DNA of 64,000 bases from Streptomyces sp. NBC_00335 (GTDB taxonomy: Bacteria > Actinomycetota > Actinomycetes > Streptomycetales > Streptomycetaceae), in NCBI RefSeq assembly GCF_036127095.1, contig NZ_CP108006.1:7307501-7371500 (forward strand). The letters run 5' to 3'. Shown in pieces: positions 11,201 through 18,012 of the stretch. Made by a program: the position numbers and the translations under genes. How positions within the stretch are numbered: position 1 is the stretch's first letter; each line of letters starts with the position of its first letter. A model generated the notes under the pieces. It worked only from the letters and a program-made list of their open reading frames with translations, made no database searches and had not been told where the DNA came from.

Positions 11201-11769
11201 ATACCAATGACTACAGTGACACGGAAGATAGGATCTACGACAAGGAATCACCCGGTAAGAAAGATCGCGAAGTATTCAATCGACTCCAGTACGTCGTAAC
11301 CGGACTTTGGTTCAAGGGATGGTTGAATGGCTGGGCACTGCTGAGTCATTATCTCGATAATACGGGGGACGATTTCATTCTTCATCCGGATCAGATGATC
11401 GAGGAAATTCCGCGATTCAAGCAAAAAGTATCCGAATTCTTCCAGGATGAGGATGGAAGCGATTCCGGATGGAGGCAGACTCGCGCTGACGAGGATGACG
11501 GTCATAGCAGTCTAGACTGGTACTATGCCCTCAATAGTTTCCAGTGGCGCGTTTCCGATATTAAGGTTGACACGTACGGAAAGGTCGCTTCCTACAATTT
11601 GGAAATCAGGAAAAGATACGACTGGGGAGTGCCCAGTGAGAATCGGGATGATCTCGATGGTCCGATGGGGCTTCACTTCACTCAGCCCGAGATTGCTCAC
11701 CTGCACACCGTCGGGCTGGCCCAAGATTTCAACGTGTACGGAAGTTCGCGCATGACGGGGACGCCATAA
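5212..11769 (+). CDS. Secreted RHS/YD-repeat protein with polymorphic toxin-like C-terminus
   Basis: The start is taken as GTG 5212, in phase with AGGAG 5 nt upstream, giving 2185 aa that begin with an export signal (VSRKRSLLARTPIIG, hydrophobic core, ASA/AD cleavage). An ATG further upstream at 5077 would run through the hairpin and spoil the signal. A beta-rich region from about residue 263 (FTWSYPLTVPPAAAGPAPSL) resembles the SpvB/TcdB-like N-part of RHS shells. YD repeats (YDxLGR, YTYDxxG) run from about 1080 to 1830. The RHS core ends with REYDPYTGQFISVDPI and DPTGL at about 1938. The last ~240 residues follow a Cys/Gly/Pro linker and are AT-richer. They contain WYYALNSFQWRV, RKRYDWGVP and LHTVGLAQDFNVYGSS and show no nuclease or deaminase motif I know. 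By analogy with WapA/Rhs, the shell probably delivers this tip as a contact toxin. Confidence 0.9.
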   Translation: MSRKRSLLARTPIIGVLALALSVTGSITAPLASAADAPGRPSSPQHRPAKVNSVPVETMASAELIAKLKAEDKAQAERAKANPKNTWPKATTLKSDLASAPAANSLVAVAPPAKTARAGAAASGQATVQVLDQQAARKAGITGVLLTATAATPGTARVEVNYDSFASAIGGSWSTRLGLVTLPGCALTTPDKPECRTTTPVASNNDIASHELSANVTLAGAKPATTGSVLLRAQELPSTPLLSAASAAPTVLAVMATSAASTSGAGDYKATPLASSSTWEAGGSSGSFTWSYPLTVPPAAAGPAPSLALSYDSGFIDGRTATTNNQGSQVGEGFDLASSYIERKYASCDDDAQADKHDQCWKYDNASLVLNGKASELVKDPSDATGNTWRLKNDDATKVIRGRGAVSTDDGDTTTDPNDTDGEFWKVVTSDGATYTFGLNKLPGAPADTETNSVWTVPVFGDDEGEPGYKKSSSFSGRSVQQAWRWNLDLVQDLQGNASTYWYTKEGNYYAKNGDKTTLGAYTRGGYLKEIKYGQRADALFTGIASGRVAFTYDERCESDCSSLTEDTADNWPDVPFDTICASTATDCKSTGPSFFTRKRLTNITTQVWSTAVSPDAFTDVDSYALVSGYTAPVNLNDPSDRSLVLKSVTRTGKNGTDLKLDPVDIVYDNRPNRVDVPGDDILPINRPRIRTITSETGATTTVTLSDPQCVSGTKMPTAVDDNADDARPCYPVKWKVNGGDTRLDWFHKYRVTNITTKDAVTAATVSNSYDYEKPGWRYNDDPMTKEKDRTWSSWRGYGRVTTYTGVGSNRSKTTNVYMQGMYGDKTADPKVTRTNKVPVIDIDGAGPIATSDSTDYDQVAGFLRQSVTYNGSTIIASSLNYPGYTNTATQNVYKMTDAGQVAKDSDGKPIVDKTITASQVRTSRAYQYTYLTASDTFRRTQTDYSYDDYGMIARVSALGDHAKSGDETCTNTWYARNPAAGLTNLVSRTRTVAQACVDADGNDLTDDKLTLPSSLTTRGDVISDTATVYDDATVTGWKDGRVPTKGLATWTGRAKAYPAASGTNPRTPSETDGWQKLSSATYDILGRPLSATDAAGNTSTTAYTPATVGPLTATVSAKPTLDSNGQTHRTYAYFDPARGAVIKGEDANAKITTSAYDALGRVTGTWLSNRSQTGGETPNIRYGYSFKRGSSPWTSITQLKHDNTTYRTPVYAVADSLLRPLQTQTLSPNGGRILTDTRYDSRGLAYDTYADAWDDKNTPDGDYDAVTAGGPFPQTKTSFDAAGRPTTSELWVNGTKKWSTATSYTGDSVATSAPDGGTAARTITDTLGRTTETRTYAGEQPDDSAYGATLGTAYTSVKYTLTRDGKPAAVTGPDSSKWSYTYDLYGRQRTVTDPDTGTTTTHYTSLDQISSTDDARGTTLLYSYDELGRKTAKWQTSRTDANKLAAWTYDTLLRGAPTASIRYVGGTTGKAYTKKVSEYDYLGRPSKTELTLPADDALVTSGAVNATTAYETNLWADGTVSSTSEPAAGGLPSETISTDYNSYFLPDGLSGTSGYVQSVGYSPLGRLETMKLSRSGALGVKDVDIANTFEEGTGRLKATTVYEPTHGLVQDSTYTHDDAGNVTSIFDKATVSGASAADYQCFTYDGQRRVTEAWTPSTADCASAGRTTANLGGPASYWKSYTYNAGGQRASETTHTSSSTTNRTYCYDTARRHALVSSTTGTDCTAVADQYTYDESGNSTKRLRSPSSSDSQVLTWSGENKLSRLVEGTDTTSYLYDADGELLIRRNTAGETVLYAGSTEVHLEGTKKWANRYYTLGGQRVAVRSNETGTSKVSFLSSDHHGTSSVAIDSGDEQTFSKRYITPFGAPRGNTVGTWPDDKRFLGKSADTNTALTHIGAREYDPYTGQFISVDPILSLDQHQSLNGYTYANNNPVTSSDPTGLCVPNERGGCESGTRPGETPGAGTSPGCIFACPPAGPPGATAGGTGGTNGGGTTRHTNDYSDTEDRIYDKESPGKKDREVFNRLQYVVTGLWFKGWLNGWALLSHYLDNTGDDFILHPDQMIEEIPRFKQKVSEFFQDEDGSDSGWRQTRADEDDGHSSLDWYYALNSFQWRVSDIKVDTYGKVASYNLEIRKRYDWGVPSENRDDLDGPMGLHFTQPEIAHLHTVGLAQDFNVYGSSRMTGTP

Positions 11770-12281
11770 TGGCCTACGCGAAGAGCCTGAAAATTCTCCT
11801 GGCGCTCCTTGCTGGCGCGGCGCTCGCCGGGTGCGGCAGTGCGGTCCAGTCAGCTGCGCCCAGCGGGCGTACTCAGGTGCGGAGTGACCACTACGAGCGA
11901 TTTCAGGGCCGTCCCAGTCCAGAGGACTTGAAACGCTACGGACTCCCGATTCCGGGTGACGTTCAGGCCGTCGAACACTGGAAATACAAGAGTAGTGGTG
12001 CAGGCATGGACCTCTGGGTTCGGTTTGAGGCGACTCAAGCTCAACTGGACCAGTTTCTGAGGAATCTCGGGCAGAGTGAGCTCGATATGCTACCCGGCCA
12101 TTCGCCATTCGACTCCAAGGATGAGGCGAAACTGGGATGGGACATCCAGTCCGGACCTGACGTTTCGGGTTTGGCCATACCAATTCCCGACAGTGACTTG
12201 CATGGCACGTACAGGCAGGTGGCGGTAGATAGACGGGGCGACTCGCTTGTCATGGTTTACGTCTCTTCGGCGACCACCTGA
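11769..12281 (+). CDS. Lipoprotein, candidate immunity protein for the RHS tip
   Basis: The 170-aa product has a type II signal, LALLAGAALAGC, with the lipidated cysteine at residue 22, so it should sit on the outer face of the membrane. Its ATG overlaps the RHS TAA (TAATG), implying translational coupling. Its base composition is as AT-rich as the RHS tip and unlike the rest of the window. The mature part (HWKYKSSGAGMDLWVRFEAT, then GPDVSGLAIPIPDSDLHGTYR) matches no family I recognise. Small genes immediately after RHS or WapA toxins are usually immunity genes. An anchored, outward-facing protein would suit a toxin acting at the envelope. Lipoprotein status is firm; immunity function is inferred from position only. 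Confidence 0.8.
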   Translation: MAYAKSLKILLALLAGAALAGCGSAVQSAAPSGRTQVRSDHYERFQGRPSPEDLKRYGLPIPGDVQAVEHWKYKSSGAGMDLWVRFEATQAQLDQFLRNLGQSELDMLPGHSPFDSKDEAKLGWDIQSGPDVSGLAIPIPDSDLHGTYRQVAVDRRGDSLVMVYVSSATT

Positions 12282-12346
12282 CGCTGAGCCCCTTCTCACC
12301 TGAGGGTGCTGCCGGACTGTTGGTGGTGAAGGGTTGCACGTAACGA

Positions 12347-12403
12347 CGAAGCTCCTGGTGGACGGGTTCTCGACCGAGATCGCCGTGTCCGCCAGGAGCT
12401 TCG
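12347..12403. repeat. Long inverted repeat beside the IS relic
   Basis: Seventeen-base arms (CGAAGCTCCTGGTGGAC at 12347-12363 and its complement at 12387-12403) differ at one position and enclose a 23-nt spacer. It lies between the lipoprotein stop and the transposase relic. It may be a terminator for the RHS-lipoprotein unit or part of the IS end. Confidence 0.5.
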
Positions 12404-12439
12404 CGTGTCTTCCTGGCCTAGTTGGGGTGGCGGCTCCCG

Positions 12440-12800
12440 GTTCAGGGGGCGGCGGGTAGTGCGCCGAGTCGGCGCCGGCACGTGGTGAAGGCGTCGCTCC
12501 AGGGCCAGGTGGCCTCGAGCCGCAGCCATCGGCGGTGTGCGTGTTTCGCGAGGCGGGCGGGCAGGTCGTAAAGGCGAAACGCATGATGTCGGGCTCGCCC
12601 TGGGCGAGGCCTTCGGCATCGTGGAGGGCCGGCCAGCAGCCTCATCCAGGCATCGAGATCGGCGGCGAGGTTCGAGGCCAGCATCGTGAAGCTTGCCGGT
12701 GACGGCCGCCGAGATCGAGGTCCGCAGGAGCCGAGGCCATCGAGGCGTTGAAGCAAGGCCTCGATAGGGCAGGGCTCGCTCCCGCTGCCCCTTTCACGGC
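12440..12800 (-). mobile_element. IS1380-type transposase relic (3' end, frameshifted)
   Basis: Read on the minus strand, fragments in different frames spell the C-terminus of an IS1380-family transposase. They are NLAADLDAWMRLL, then in another frame DAEGLAQGEPDIMRF, then RLYDLPARLAKHAHRRWLRLEATWPWSDAF and a terminal LGALPA. At least two frameshifts (near 12575 and 12620) and loss of the whole N-terminal and catalytic part make it a dead fragment. It sits directly behind the RHS-lipoprotein pair and marks past mobile-element activity at this junction. The family call is from memory of the conserved tail and is fairly specific. Confidence 0.72.
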
Positions 12801-13055
12801 ATCGGTCGTTTGACGTGCTGGCCCCGTGCTTGCCGCTGGAGCCAGGTACGGGCCTTCTTGCCCCGGTGCCGGTGCGTGGGCTGCCGACGCGGGTGACCCT
12901 CCGGCTCGTTCGCTGGCGGCCACCCTGACTGAGGCGTGTGGTGGCTCAGGAGGTGGCATGCGTTAGCGTGGCAGGGGGGCGACTGTGAGTCCTGGGTCGG
13001 TTCGTGCTGGTTTTAGAGGGGTCGTAGGGGTAAACGTGCAGGTCGGGGTCGTTCT
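12801..13055. other. Intergenic DNA between IS relic and sbcD
   Basis: I see no gene, RNA or clear promoter here. Open frames crossing it are low-complexity Ala/Pro/Arg shadows. sbcD has no obvious Shine-Dalgarno sequence close to its ATG. Confidence 0.4.
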
Positions 13056-14228
13056 GTGAAGTTCCTGCATACCTCCGACTGGCATCTGGGGCGGAGCTTT
13101 CATCGGGTGAACCTGCTCGGTGCTCAGGCTGTTTTTATCGATCATCTGGTTGAGGTCGTGCGGGAGCGCGAGGTCGACGCCGTGCTTGTTGCCGGTGATG
13201 TTTATGACCGGGCCGTGCCGCCGTTGCCTGCCGTGGAGCTGTACGACCGGGCACTGCACCGACTTGCCGATCTTGGCGTTCCTACCGTGATGATCTCCGG
13301 TAATCATGACTCCGCCCGCCGTCTTGGGGTCGGGGCCGGGCTGATCGGGCGGGCCGGGATTCACCTCAGGACCGATCCCGCCGGGTGTGCCGACCCCGTG
13401 GTGCTGGGCGACGTACACGGGGACGTGACGTTTTACGGGCTGCCGTATCTGGAGCCTGCGCTGGTCAAGGATGAGTTCGGGGCCTCGAAGGTGAGCCATG
13501 AGGCCGTGCTCGGGGCGGCCATGGGGCGGATTCGGGCCGATCTGGCCGGGCGGGCGCCCGGGACGCGGTCTGTTGTGCTTGCGCATGCCTTTGTGACCGG
13601 CGGGCAGGCCAGTGACAGTGAGCGCGACATCACCGTCGGGGGCGTCGAGGCCGTGCCGGCCTCCGTTTTCGATGGGGTCGACTACGTCGCGCTGGGGCAC
13701 CTGCACGGCTGCCAGGTGATCAATGAACGCGTTCGCTATTCCGGTTCCCCGCTCGCCTACTCCTTCTCCGAGGCCGATCAGCGCAAGAGCATGTGGCTCG
13801 TGGAGATGGGGGAGGGCGGGGAGATCGTGAGTGCCGAGCGGGTCGACACTCCCGTGCCGCGCGGTCTCGCTCGGGTTCGGGGGCCGCTGGAGGAGCTGCT
13901 TTCCGAGGGGGCGTACGCCCGGTACGAGGACTGTTGGGTGGAGGCCACCCTCACCGACGCCGTCCGGCCCGAGGATCCCATGGCCCGGCTCGCCGCGCGG
14001 TTCCCCCATGTTCTGAGCCTGGCCTTCGACCCCGAGGGCCGGAGCGAGGACGCCGGCGGGTCCTATGCGCAGCGGCTGAAGGGGCGCAGCGACCGGGAGA
14101 TCGCCGAGGACTTCGTCGCCCACGTGCGCGGGGGCGGCGGGTTCTCCGACGAGGCCGAGCGGGACGTGCTTCAAGGTGCTTTCGACGAGGTGCGGGCCGA
14201 GGACAGCCGGCAGGAGACCCACCGATGA
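13056..14228 (+). CDS. sbcD: Exonuclease subunit SbcD
   Basis: The 390-aa protein is the Mre11-type nuclease of the SbcCD complex, which opens hairpins and processes DNA ends with Mn2+. All metallophosphoesterase blocks are visible: DWHLGR (about residue 8), GDVYDR (about 49), GNHDS (about 84), the LAHAF segment and GHLHG near 213. The C-terminal capping region is present and the length is normal for SbcD. The stop overlaps the sbcC start as ATGA, so the two subunits are translationally coupled. Confidence 0.95.
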   Translation: MKFLHTSDWHLGRSFHRVNLLGAQAVFIDHLVEVVREREVDAVLVAGDVYDRAVPPLPAVELYDRALHRLADLGVPTVMISGNHDSARRLGVGAGLIGRAGIHLRTDPAGCADPVVLGDVHGDVTFYGLPYLEPALVKDEFGASKVSHEAVLGAAMGRIRADLAGRAPGTRSVVLAHAFVTGGQASDSERDITVGGVEAVPASVFDGVDYVALGHLHGCQVINERVRYSGSPLAYSFSEADQRKSMWLVEMGEGGEIVSAERVDTPVPRGLARVRGPLEELLSEGAYARYEDCWVEATLTDAVRPEDPMARLAARFPHVLSLAFDPEGRSEDAGGSYAQRLKGRSDREIAEDFVAHVRGGGGFSDEAERDVLQGAFDEVRAEDSRQETHR

Positions 14229-17200
14229 GGTTGCACCGGCTGCGCATCACCGCCTTCGGGCCCTTCGCCGAGCCTCAGGAGATCGACTTCGACACGCTCT
14301 CCGGCGCCGGGATCTTCCTGCTGCACGGGCCCACCGGCGCGGGCAAGACCTCCGTCCTGGATGCCGTGTGCTACGCCCTGTACGGGTCCGTGCCCGGTTC
14401 CCGGCAGGCCCCCGGTACCAGTCTGCGCAGTGACCACGCGGCGTCCGATACCCCGACCGAGATCACCCTCGAACTCACCGCGGGCGGGCGGCGCCTGGAG
14501 ATCACCCGGCGCCCCGAACAGGACCGGCCCAAGAAGCGCGGGACCGGGACGACCAAGGACAAGGCGCAGAGTTGGCTGCGTGAGTACGACGGGGACGGCT
14601 GGAGCGCGCTGAGCCGGTCCCATCAGGAGATCGGCGAGGAGATCGAGCAGCTGCTCGGCATGAGCCGCGAGCAGTTCTGCCAGGTCGTGCTGTTGCCGCA
14701 GGGGGAGTTCGCGCGCTTCCTGCGGGCCGACGAGGTGGCGCGCGGGCGGCTGCTGGGCCGGCTCTTCGACACCCGCCGCTTTGCCGCCGTGGAAACCCTG
14801 CTCGGTGAGCGCCGCCGCGCCGCCGAGGCCAAGGTCCGCGCCGGTGACGAGCAGGTGCTGCACACCGCCCAGCGCCTCGCCCAGGCCGCCGGGGACGCCG
14901 CCGACCTGCGCGCCTGGCCGCTGCCCCGGCACCAGCCGGGGGACCCCGGGCTGGCCGGGGCGATCCGTGCCTGGGCCGCCGTCGCGCGCTGCTCCGCCCG
15001 GGAGCGGCTCACCGTCGCCGAGTACGCCCTCGCCGCCGTCGAGGGGCGCTACCACGCCGCCCGGCGGGCCGCCGAGGACGTACGGGAGCTCGACCGGCTG
15101 CAGCGCCGGCACGCCGAGACCACCCGTCGGGCGGCCCTGCTCGCCGAGGCCGGTCCGGAGCGGGAGCGGGTGCGCGCCCTGCTCGACCGGGCCCGGCGCG
15201 GAGCCCTGGTCGCCCCCGCCCTGGAGCTGCGCGGAGCCGCCGCCGGCGCGCACATGGCCGCCGCGCACGCGGAGTCGGTGGCCCGGGCGGAGCTGCCGCC
15301 GCAGCTCGCCGAGGCGGGGACCGAGCAGCTGGCCGCCGTGGAGCAGCGGCTGCGCGAGGATCTGGGAGCACTCGGAGCCGCCCGCCGCGCCGAGCAGCGC
15401 AGCGCCGAGATCGGTCGCGAACGGGCCGACCTGGAACGGGAATCCCGGGCGGCCGAGGAGCAGCAGCAGGAGACCGCCGAGTGGCTGGGCCGCTGGGAAG
15501 CCACCCGGACCGAGCTGGCCGGGCGCGCGGACGCCGCCCAGCAGGCCGCGACCCTGGCCGAGCAGCTCGCCGGCAAGCTGGAGCCCGCGAGGCTGCACCT
15601 GCACGCCGCCCGGCGGCGCGACGCCCTCGACGCGGACGCGGAGCAGGCCTCGGCCGAACTGCTCACCGCCCGCGAGGAGTCGGCCGCCGCCCGGGAACGC
15701 TGGCTCGAGCTCAAGGAGACCCGGCTGCGCGGGATCGCCGCCGAACTCGCAGCCGCCTTGGTGGCGGGGGAGCCCTGCACCGTGTGCGGGGCCGCGGAGC
15801 ATCCCTCCCCGGCCCGGCCCGCCCCCGGTCACGTCGACCGGGCCGCGGAGGAGGCGGCGCACGCCCGCTTCGAGGGGGCCGAGGAGCGCAGGGCCGCGGT
15901 GGAGAGCGATCTGGCAGCCGTCCGACAGACCCGCGCAGAAGCCGCCGCCGTCGCCGGCGACGCCACCACCGCCGAACTCCTCGAACTCACCTCCGCGCTG
16001 AGTTCCCGTCACGCCGAGGCGCACGCCGCGGCCGCCGGGCTGCACACCGCCCGCGAGCGGCTGGCCCGCGCCGAGCGGGAGCACGCGGTGCGCAGCGCCG
16101 AGCGGAGCGAAGCCGAGGCCCGGGCGGCGGCGCGGGCTTCGCGCCGCGAAGCCCTCGACCGGGAACAGGCCTCGCTGGAAGCGGAGCTGGCCCTCGTACG
16201 GGACGGAGCGCCCAGCGTCGCGGCCCGCGCCGGAGTCCTGGAGGACCGGGTCCGCATGGTCACGGCGGCGGCCGTCTCGCTGCGCCGGGCCGAAACCACC
16301 GCCGCCCGGCTGAAGGAGGCCGACGACCAGCTCGCCGACGCCGCCTTCAAGGCCGGCTTCGACACCACCGAGGAGGCGGCCGACGCCGTGCTCCCCGAGT
16401 ACGAACGCAGCGCGCTCCAACGCCGCACGGACACCTGGCAGGCGGAGGAGGCCATGCTGGCCGACCGCCTCGGCGAGAGCGACACCGCCGCGGCGGCGGC
16501 CCTGCCCCCGGCCGCGCCGGAGGAGGCCGAGGCCTATGCGGCGCTGGCCGCCGCGAAGCTTCGTACGGCCGGGTCCGCCGTGGACGCGGCCCGGGTCCGG
16601 TGCAAGGACCTCGACGGGCTCTCCCTCCAGGCGGAGCGGGAGCTGCGCTCCCTGGGACCGCTGCGCGAGGCCTACGAACGGGTGGCCCGGCTCGCCGGAC
16701 TCACCGCGGGCACCTCCGCGGACAACGAGCGCAAGATGCGGCTGGAGGCCTACGTGCTCGCGGCCCGGCTGGAGCAGGTCGCCGCCGCGGCCACGGTACG
16801 GCTGCTGCGCATGTCGGGCGGTCGCTACACCTTGCTGCACTCCGACGCCAAGGCGAGCGGACGCGGGCGTTCCGGGCTCGGGCTGCACGTGGTGGACGCC
16901 TGGACCGGCAGCGAGCGGGACACCGCCACCCTGTCCGGCGGCGAGACCTTCTTCGCTTCGCTCGCGCTCGCGCTGGGCCTCGCCGACGTGGTCACCGACG
17001 AGGCGGGCGGCATGCGGCTCGACACCCTCTTCATCGACGAGGGCTTCGGCAGCCTCGACGACCAGGCGCTGGACGAGGTGCTCGACGTACTGGACTCGCT
17101 GCGCGAGCGCGACCGCAGTGTCGGCATCGTGAGCCATGTCGCCGACCTGCGGACCCGGGTGCAGGCCCAGCTGGAGATCGTCAAGCAGCGCGGGGGTTCG

Positions 17201-17236
17201 GTGGTGCGGCATCGCACGGCGGGCGGAACGGGCTGA
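14225..17236 (+). CDS. sbcC: Exonuclease subunit SbcC (SMC-like ATPase)
   Basis: The start is the ATG overlapping the sbcD stop, giving 1003 aa (MRLHRLRITAFGPF). Walker A GPTGAGKTS lies near residues 35-43. Two long Ala/Glu/Arg-rich coiled-coil arms flank a zinc hook CTVCG at 518-522. The C-terminal lobe carries the ABC signature LSGGE near 903 and Walker B TLFIDEGFGSLD near 935. It is the Rad50-type ATPase that gates SbcD and bridges DNA ends in repair. The length is typical of actinobacterial SbcC. The in-phase open frame extending upstream is a shadow of sbcD. Confidence 0.95.
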   Translation: MRLHRLRITAFGPFAEPQEIDFDTLSGAGIFLLHGPTGAGKTSVLDAVCYALYGSVPGSRQAPGTSLRSDHAASDTPTEITLELTAGGRRLEITRRPEQDRPKKRGTGTTKDKAQSWLREYDGDGWSALSRSHQEIGEEIEQLLGMSREQFCQVVLLPQGEFARFLRADEVARGRLLGRLFDTRRFAAVETLLGERRRAAEAKVRAGDEQVLHTAQRLAQAAGDAADLRAWPLPRHQPGDPGLAGAIRAWAAVARCSARERLTVAEYALAAVEGRYHAARRAAEDVRELDRLQRRHAETTRRAALLAEAGPERERVRALLDRARRGALVAPALELRGAAAGAHMAAAHAESVARAELPPQLAEAGTEQLAAVEQRLREDLGALGAARRAEQRSAEIGRERADLERESRAAEEQQQETAEWLGRWEATRTELAGRADAAQQAATLAEQLAGKLEPARLHLHAARRRDALDADAEQASAELLTAREESAAARERWLELKETRLRGIAAELAAALVAGEPCTVCGAAEHPSPARPAPGHVDRAAEEAAHARFEGAEERRAAVESDLAAVRQTRAEAAAVAGDATTAELLELTSALSSRHAEAHAAAAGLHTARERLARAEREHAVRSAERSEAEARAAARASRREALDREQASLEAELALVRDGAPSVAARAGVLEDRVRMVTAAAVSLRRAETTAARLKEADDQLADAAFKAGFDTTEEAADAVLPEYERSALQRRTDTWQAEEAMLADRLGESDTAAAAALPPAAPEEAEAYAALAAAKLRTAGSAVDAARVRCKDLDGLSLQAERELRSLGPLREAYERVARLAGLTAGTSADNERKMRLEAYVLAARLEQVAAAATVRLLRMSGGRYTLLHSDAKASGRGRSGLGLHVVDAWTGSERDTATLSGGETFFASLALALGLADVVTDEAGGMRLDTLFIDEGFGSLDDQALDEVLDVLDSLRERDRSVGIVSHVADLRTRVQAQLEIVKQRGGSVVRHRTAGGTG

Positions 17237-17357
17237 AACCCCTGGTCAACGGGGTGAAACCGGTCCTCGGGGGATACTCGGGGACCCTCGGGGACATGTC
17301 GGTCTCCGGGGGGAGGCCCTCGCCGAGGAGTGATCAACAAATTGTAGATTTCTCGGT

Positions 17358-17861
17358 ATGACGACCACGAACACGCCCGCTTCCACCAACCCCGTCCTGC
17401 GGGTTCCCCCGGCCGCACCAGCCGCGGCCGCCGCCTACTTCGCGGCGAGCCTGGCCTTCCACGCCGATGTCTCGGACGTCGCCGCCGCCTTCAAGGCCCA
17501 CCGGGAGGACGGCGCCGAGCTCGGCTTCCAGCTGGTCGACTCCCGCTCGACCCCGTCCTGGGACCAGGCCCACGTGCCCGGGGCCGTCCACCTGCCGAAC
17601 GCCCTCGTCGCCGAGCAGGCGGAGCGCCTCCTCGACAAGAGCGTTCCCGTGGTCACCTACTGCTGGGGCCCCGCCTGCAACGGCGGCACCCGCTCGGCGC
17701 TCGCCCTGGCGCAGCTCGGCTTCCAGGTCAAGGAGATGCTCGGCGGCATCGAGTACTGGATCCGCGAGGGCTTCGAGGTCGAGACCTGGCAGGGCCGCGA
17801 ACAGCGCCCCGAGGCCGACCCGCTGACCGCGCCCACGGACTCCGACGACTGCGGCTGCTGA
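17358..17861 (+). CDS. Rhodanese-like domain protein
   Basis: The 167-aa cytosolic protein is a single rhodanese domain: VDSRSTPSWDQAHVPGAVHLPN (CH2A-like block) and an active loop CWGPACNGGTRSA near residues 107-119. The loop is longer than the six-residue sulfurtransferase loop and has two cysteines, so it may act on persulfide, thiol or another oxyanion substrate. The protein ends in DDCGC, an unusual terminal Cys pair. It stands alone between sbcC and a convergent gene. TAGATT lies only a few bases before the ATG and no Shine-Dalgarno sequence is seen, so the mRNA could be leaderless. Confidence 0.85.
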   Translation: MTTTNTPASTNPVLRVPPAAPAAAAAYFAASLAFHADVSDVAAAFKAHREDGAELGFQLVDSRSTPSWDQAHVPGAVHLPNALVAEQAERLLDKSVPVVTYCWGPACNGGTRSALALAQLGFQVKEMLGGIEYWIREGFEVETWQGREQRPEADPLTAPTDSDDCGC

Positions 17862-17945
17862 GGACTGGTTCCTCAGGACTGGCTGCTGAAGACCGGCCGC
17901 CCCCGCAGGTACGGACGGGCGGGCGGACGGGCGGACGGGCGGACC

Positions 17946-17989
17946 GACGGACGGGCCGACTCCGCGAGGGGGGAGCCGGCCCGTCCGTC
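17946..17989. terminator. Bidirectional terminator between rhodanese and DUF885 genes
   Basis: Thirteen-base perfect arms (GACGGACGGGCCG and its complement) surround an 18-nt loop between two convergent genes. Upstream, 17911-17950 is a simple GGGCGGAC-type tandem repeat. Confidence 0.7.
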
Positions 17990-18012
17990 CTACCGTGGTG
18001 CGGTCCCGGTGG

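Noticed and set aside
12642..12959. A separate small gene on the minus strand before the transposase relic
   Set aside because: Ala/Pro/Ser-rich shadow frame; the transposase fragments occur in other frames of the same DNA.
17911..17950. GGGCGGAC simple repeat as an origin or binding-site cluster
   Set aside because: Short, imperfect, GC-only slippage sequence next to a terminator.
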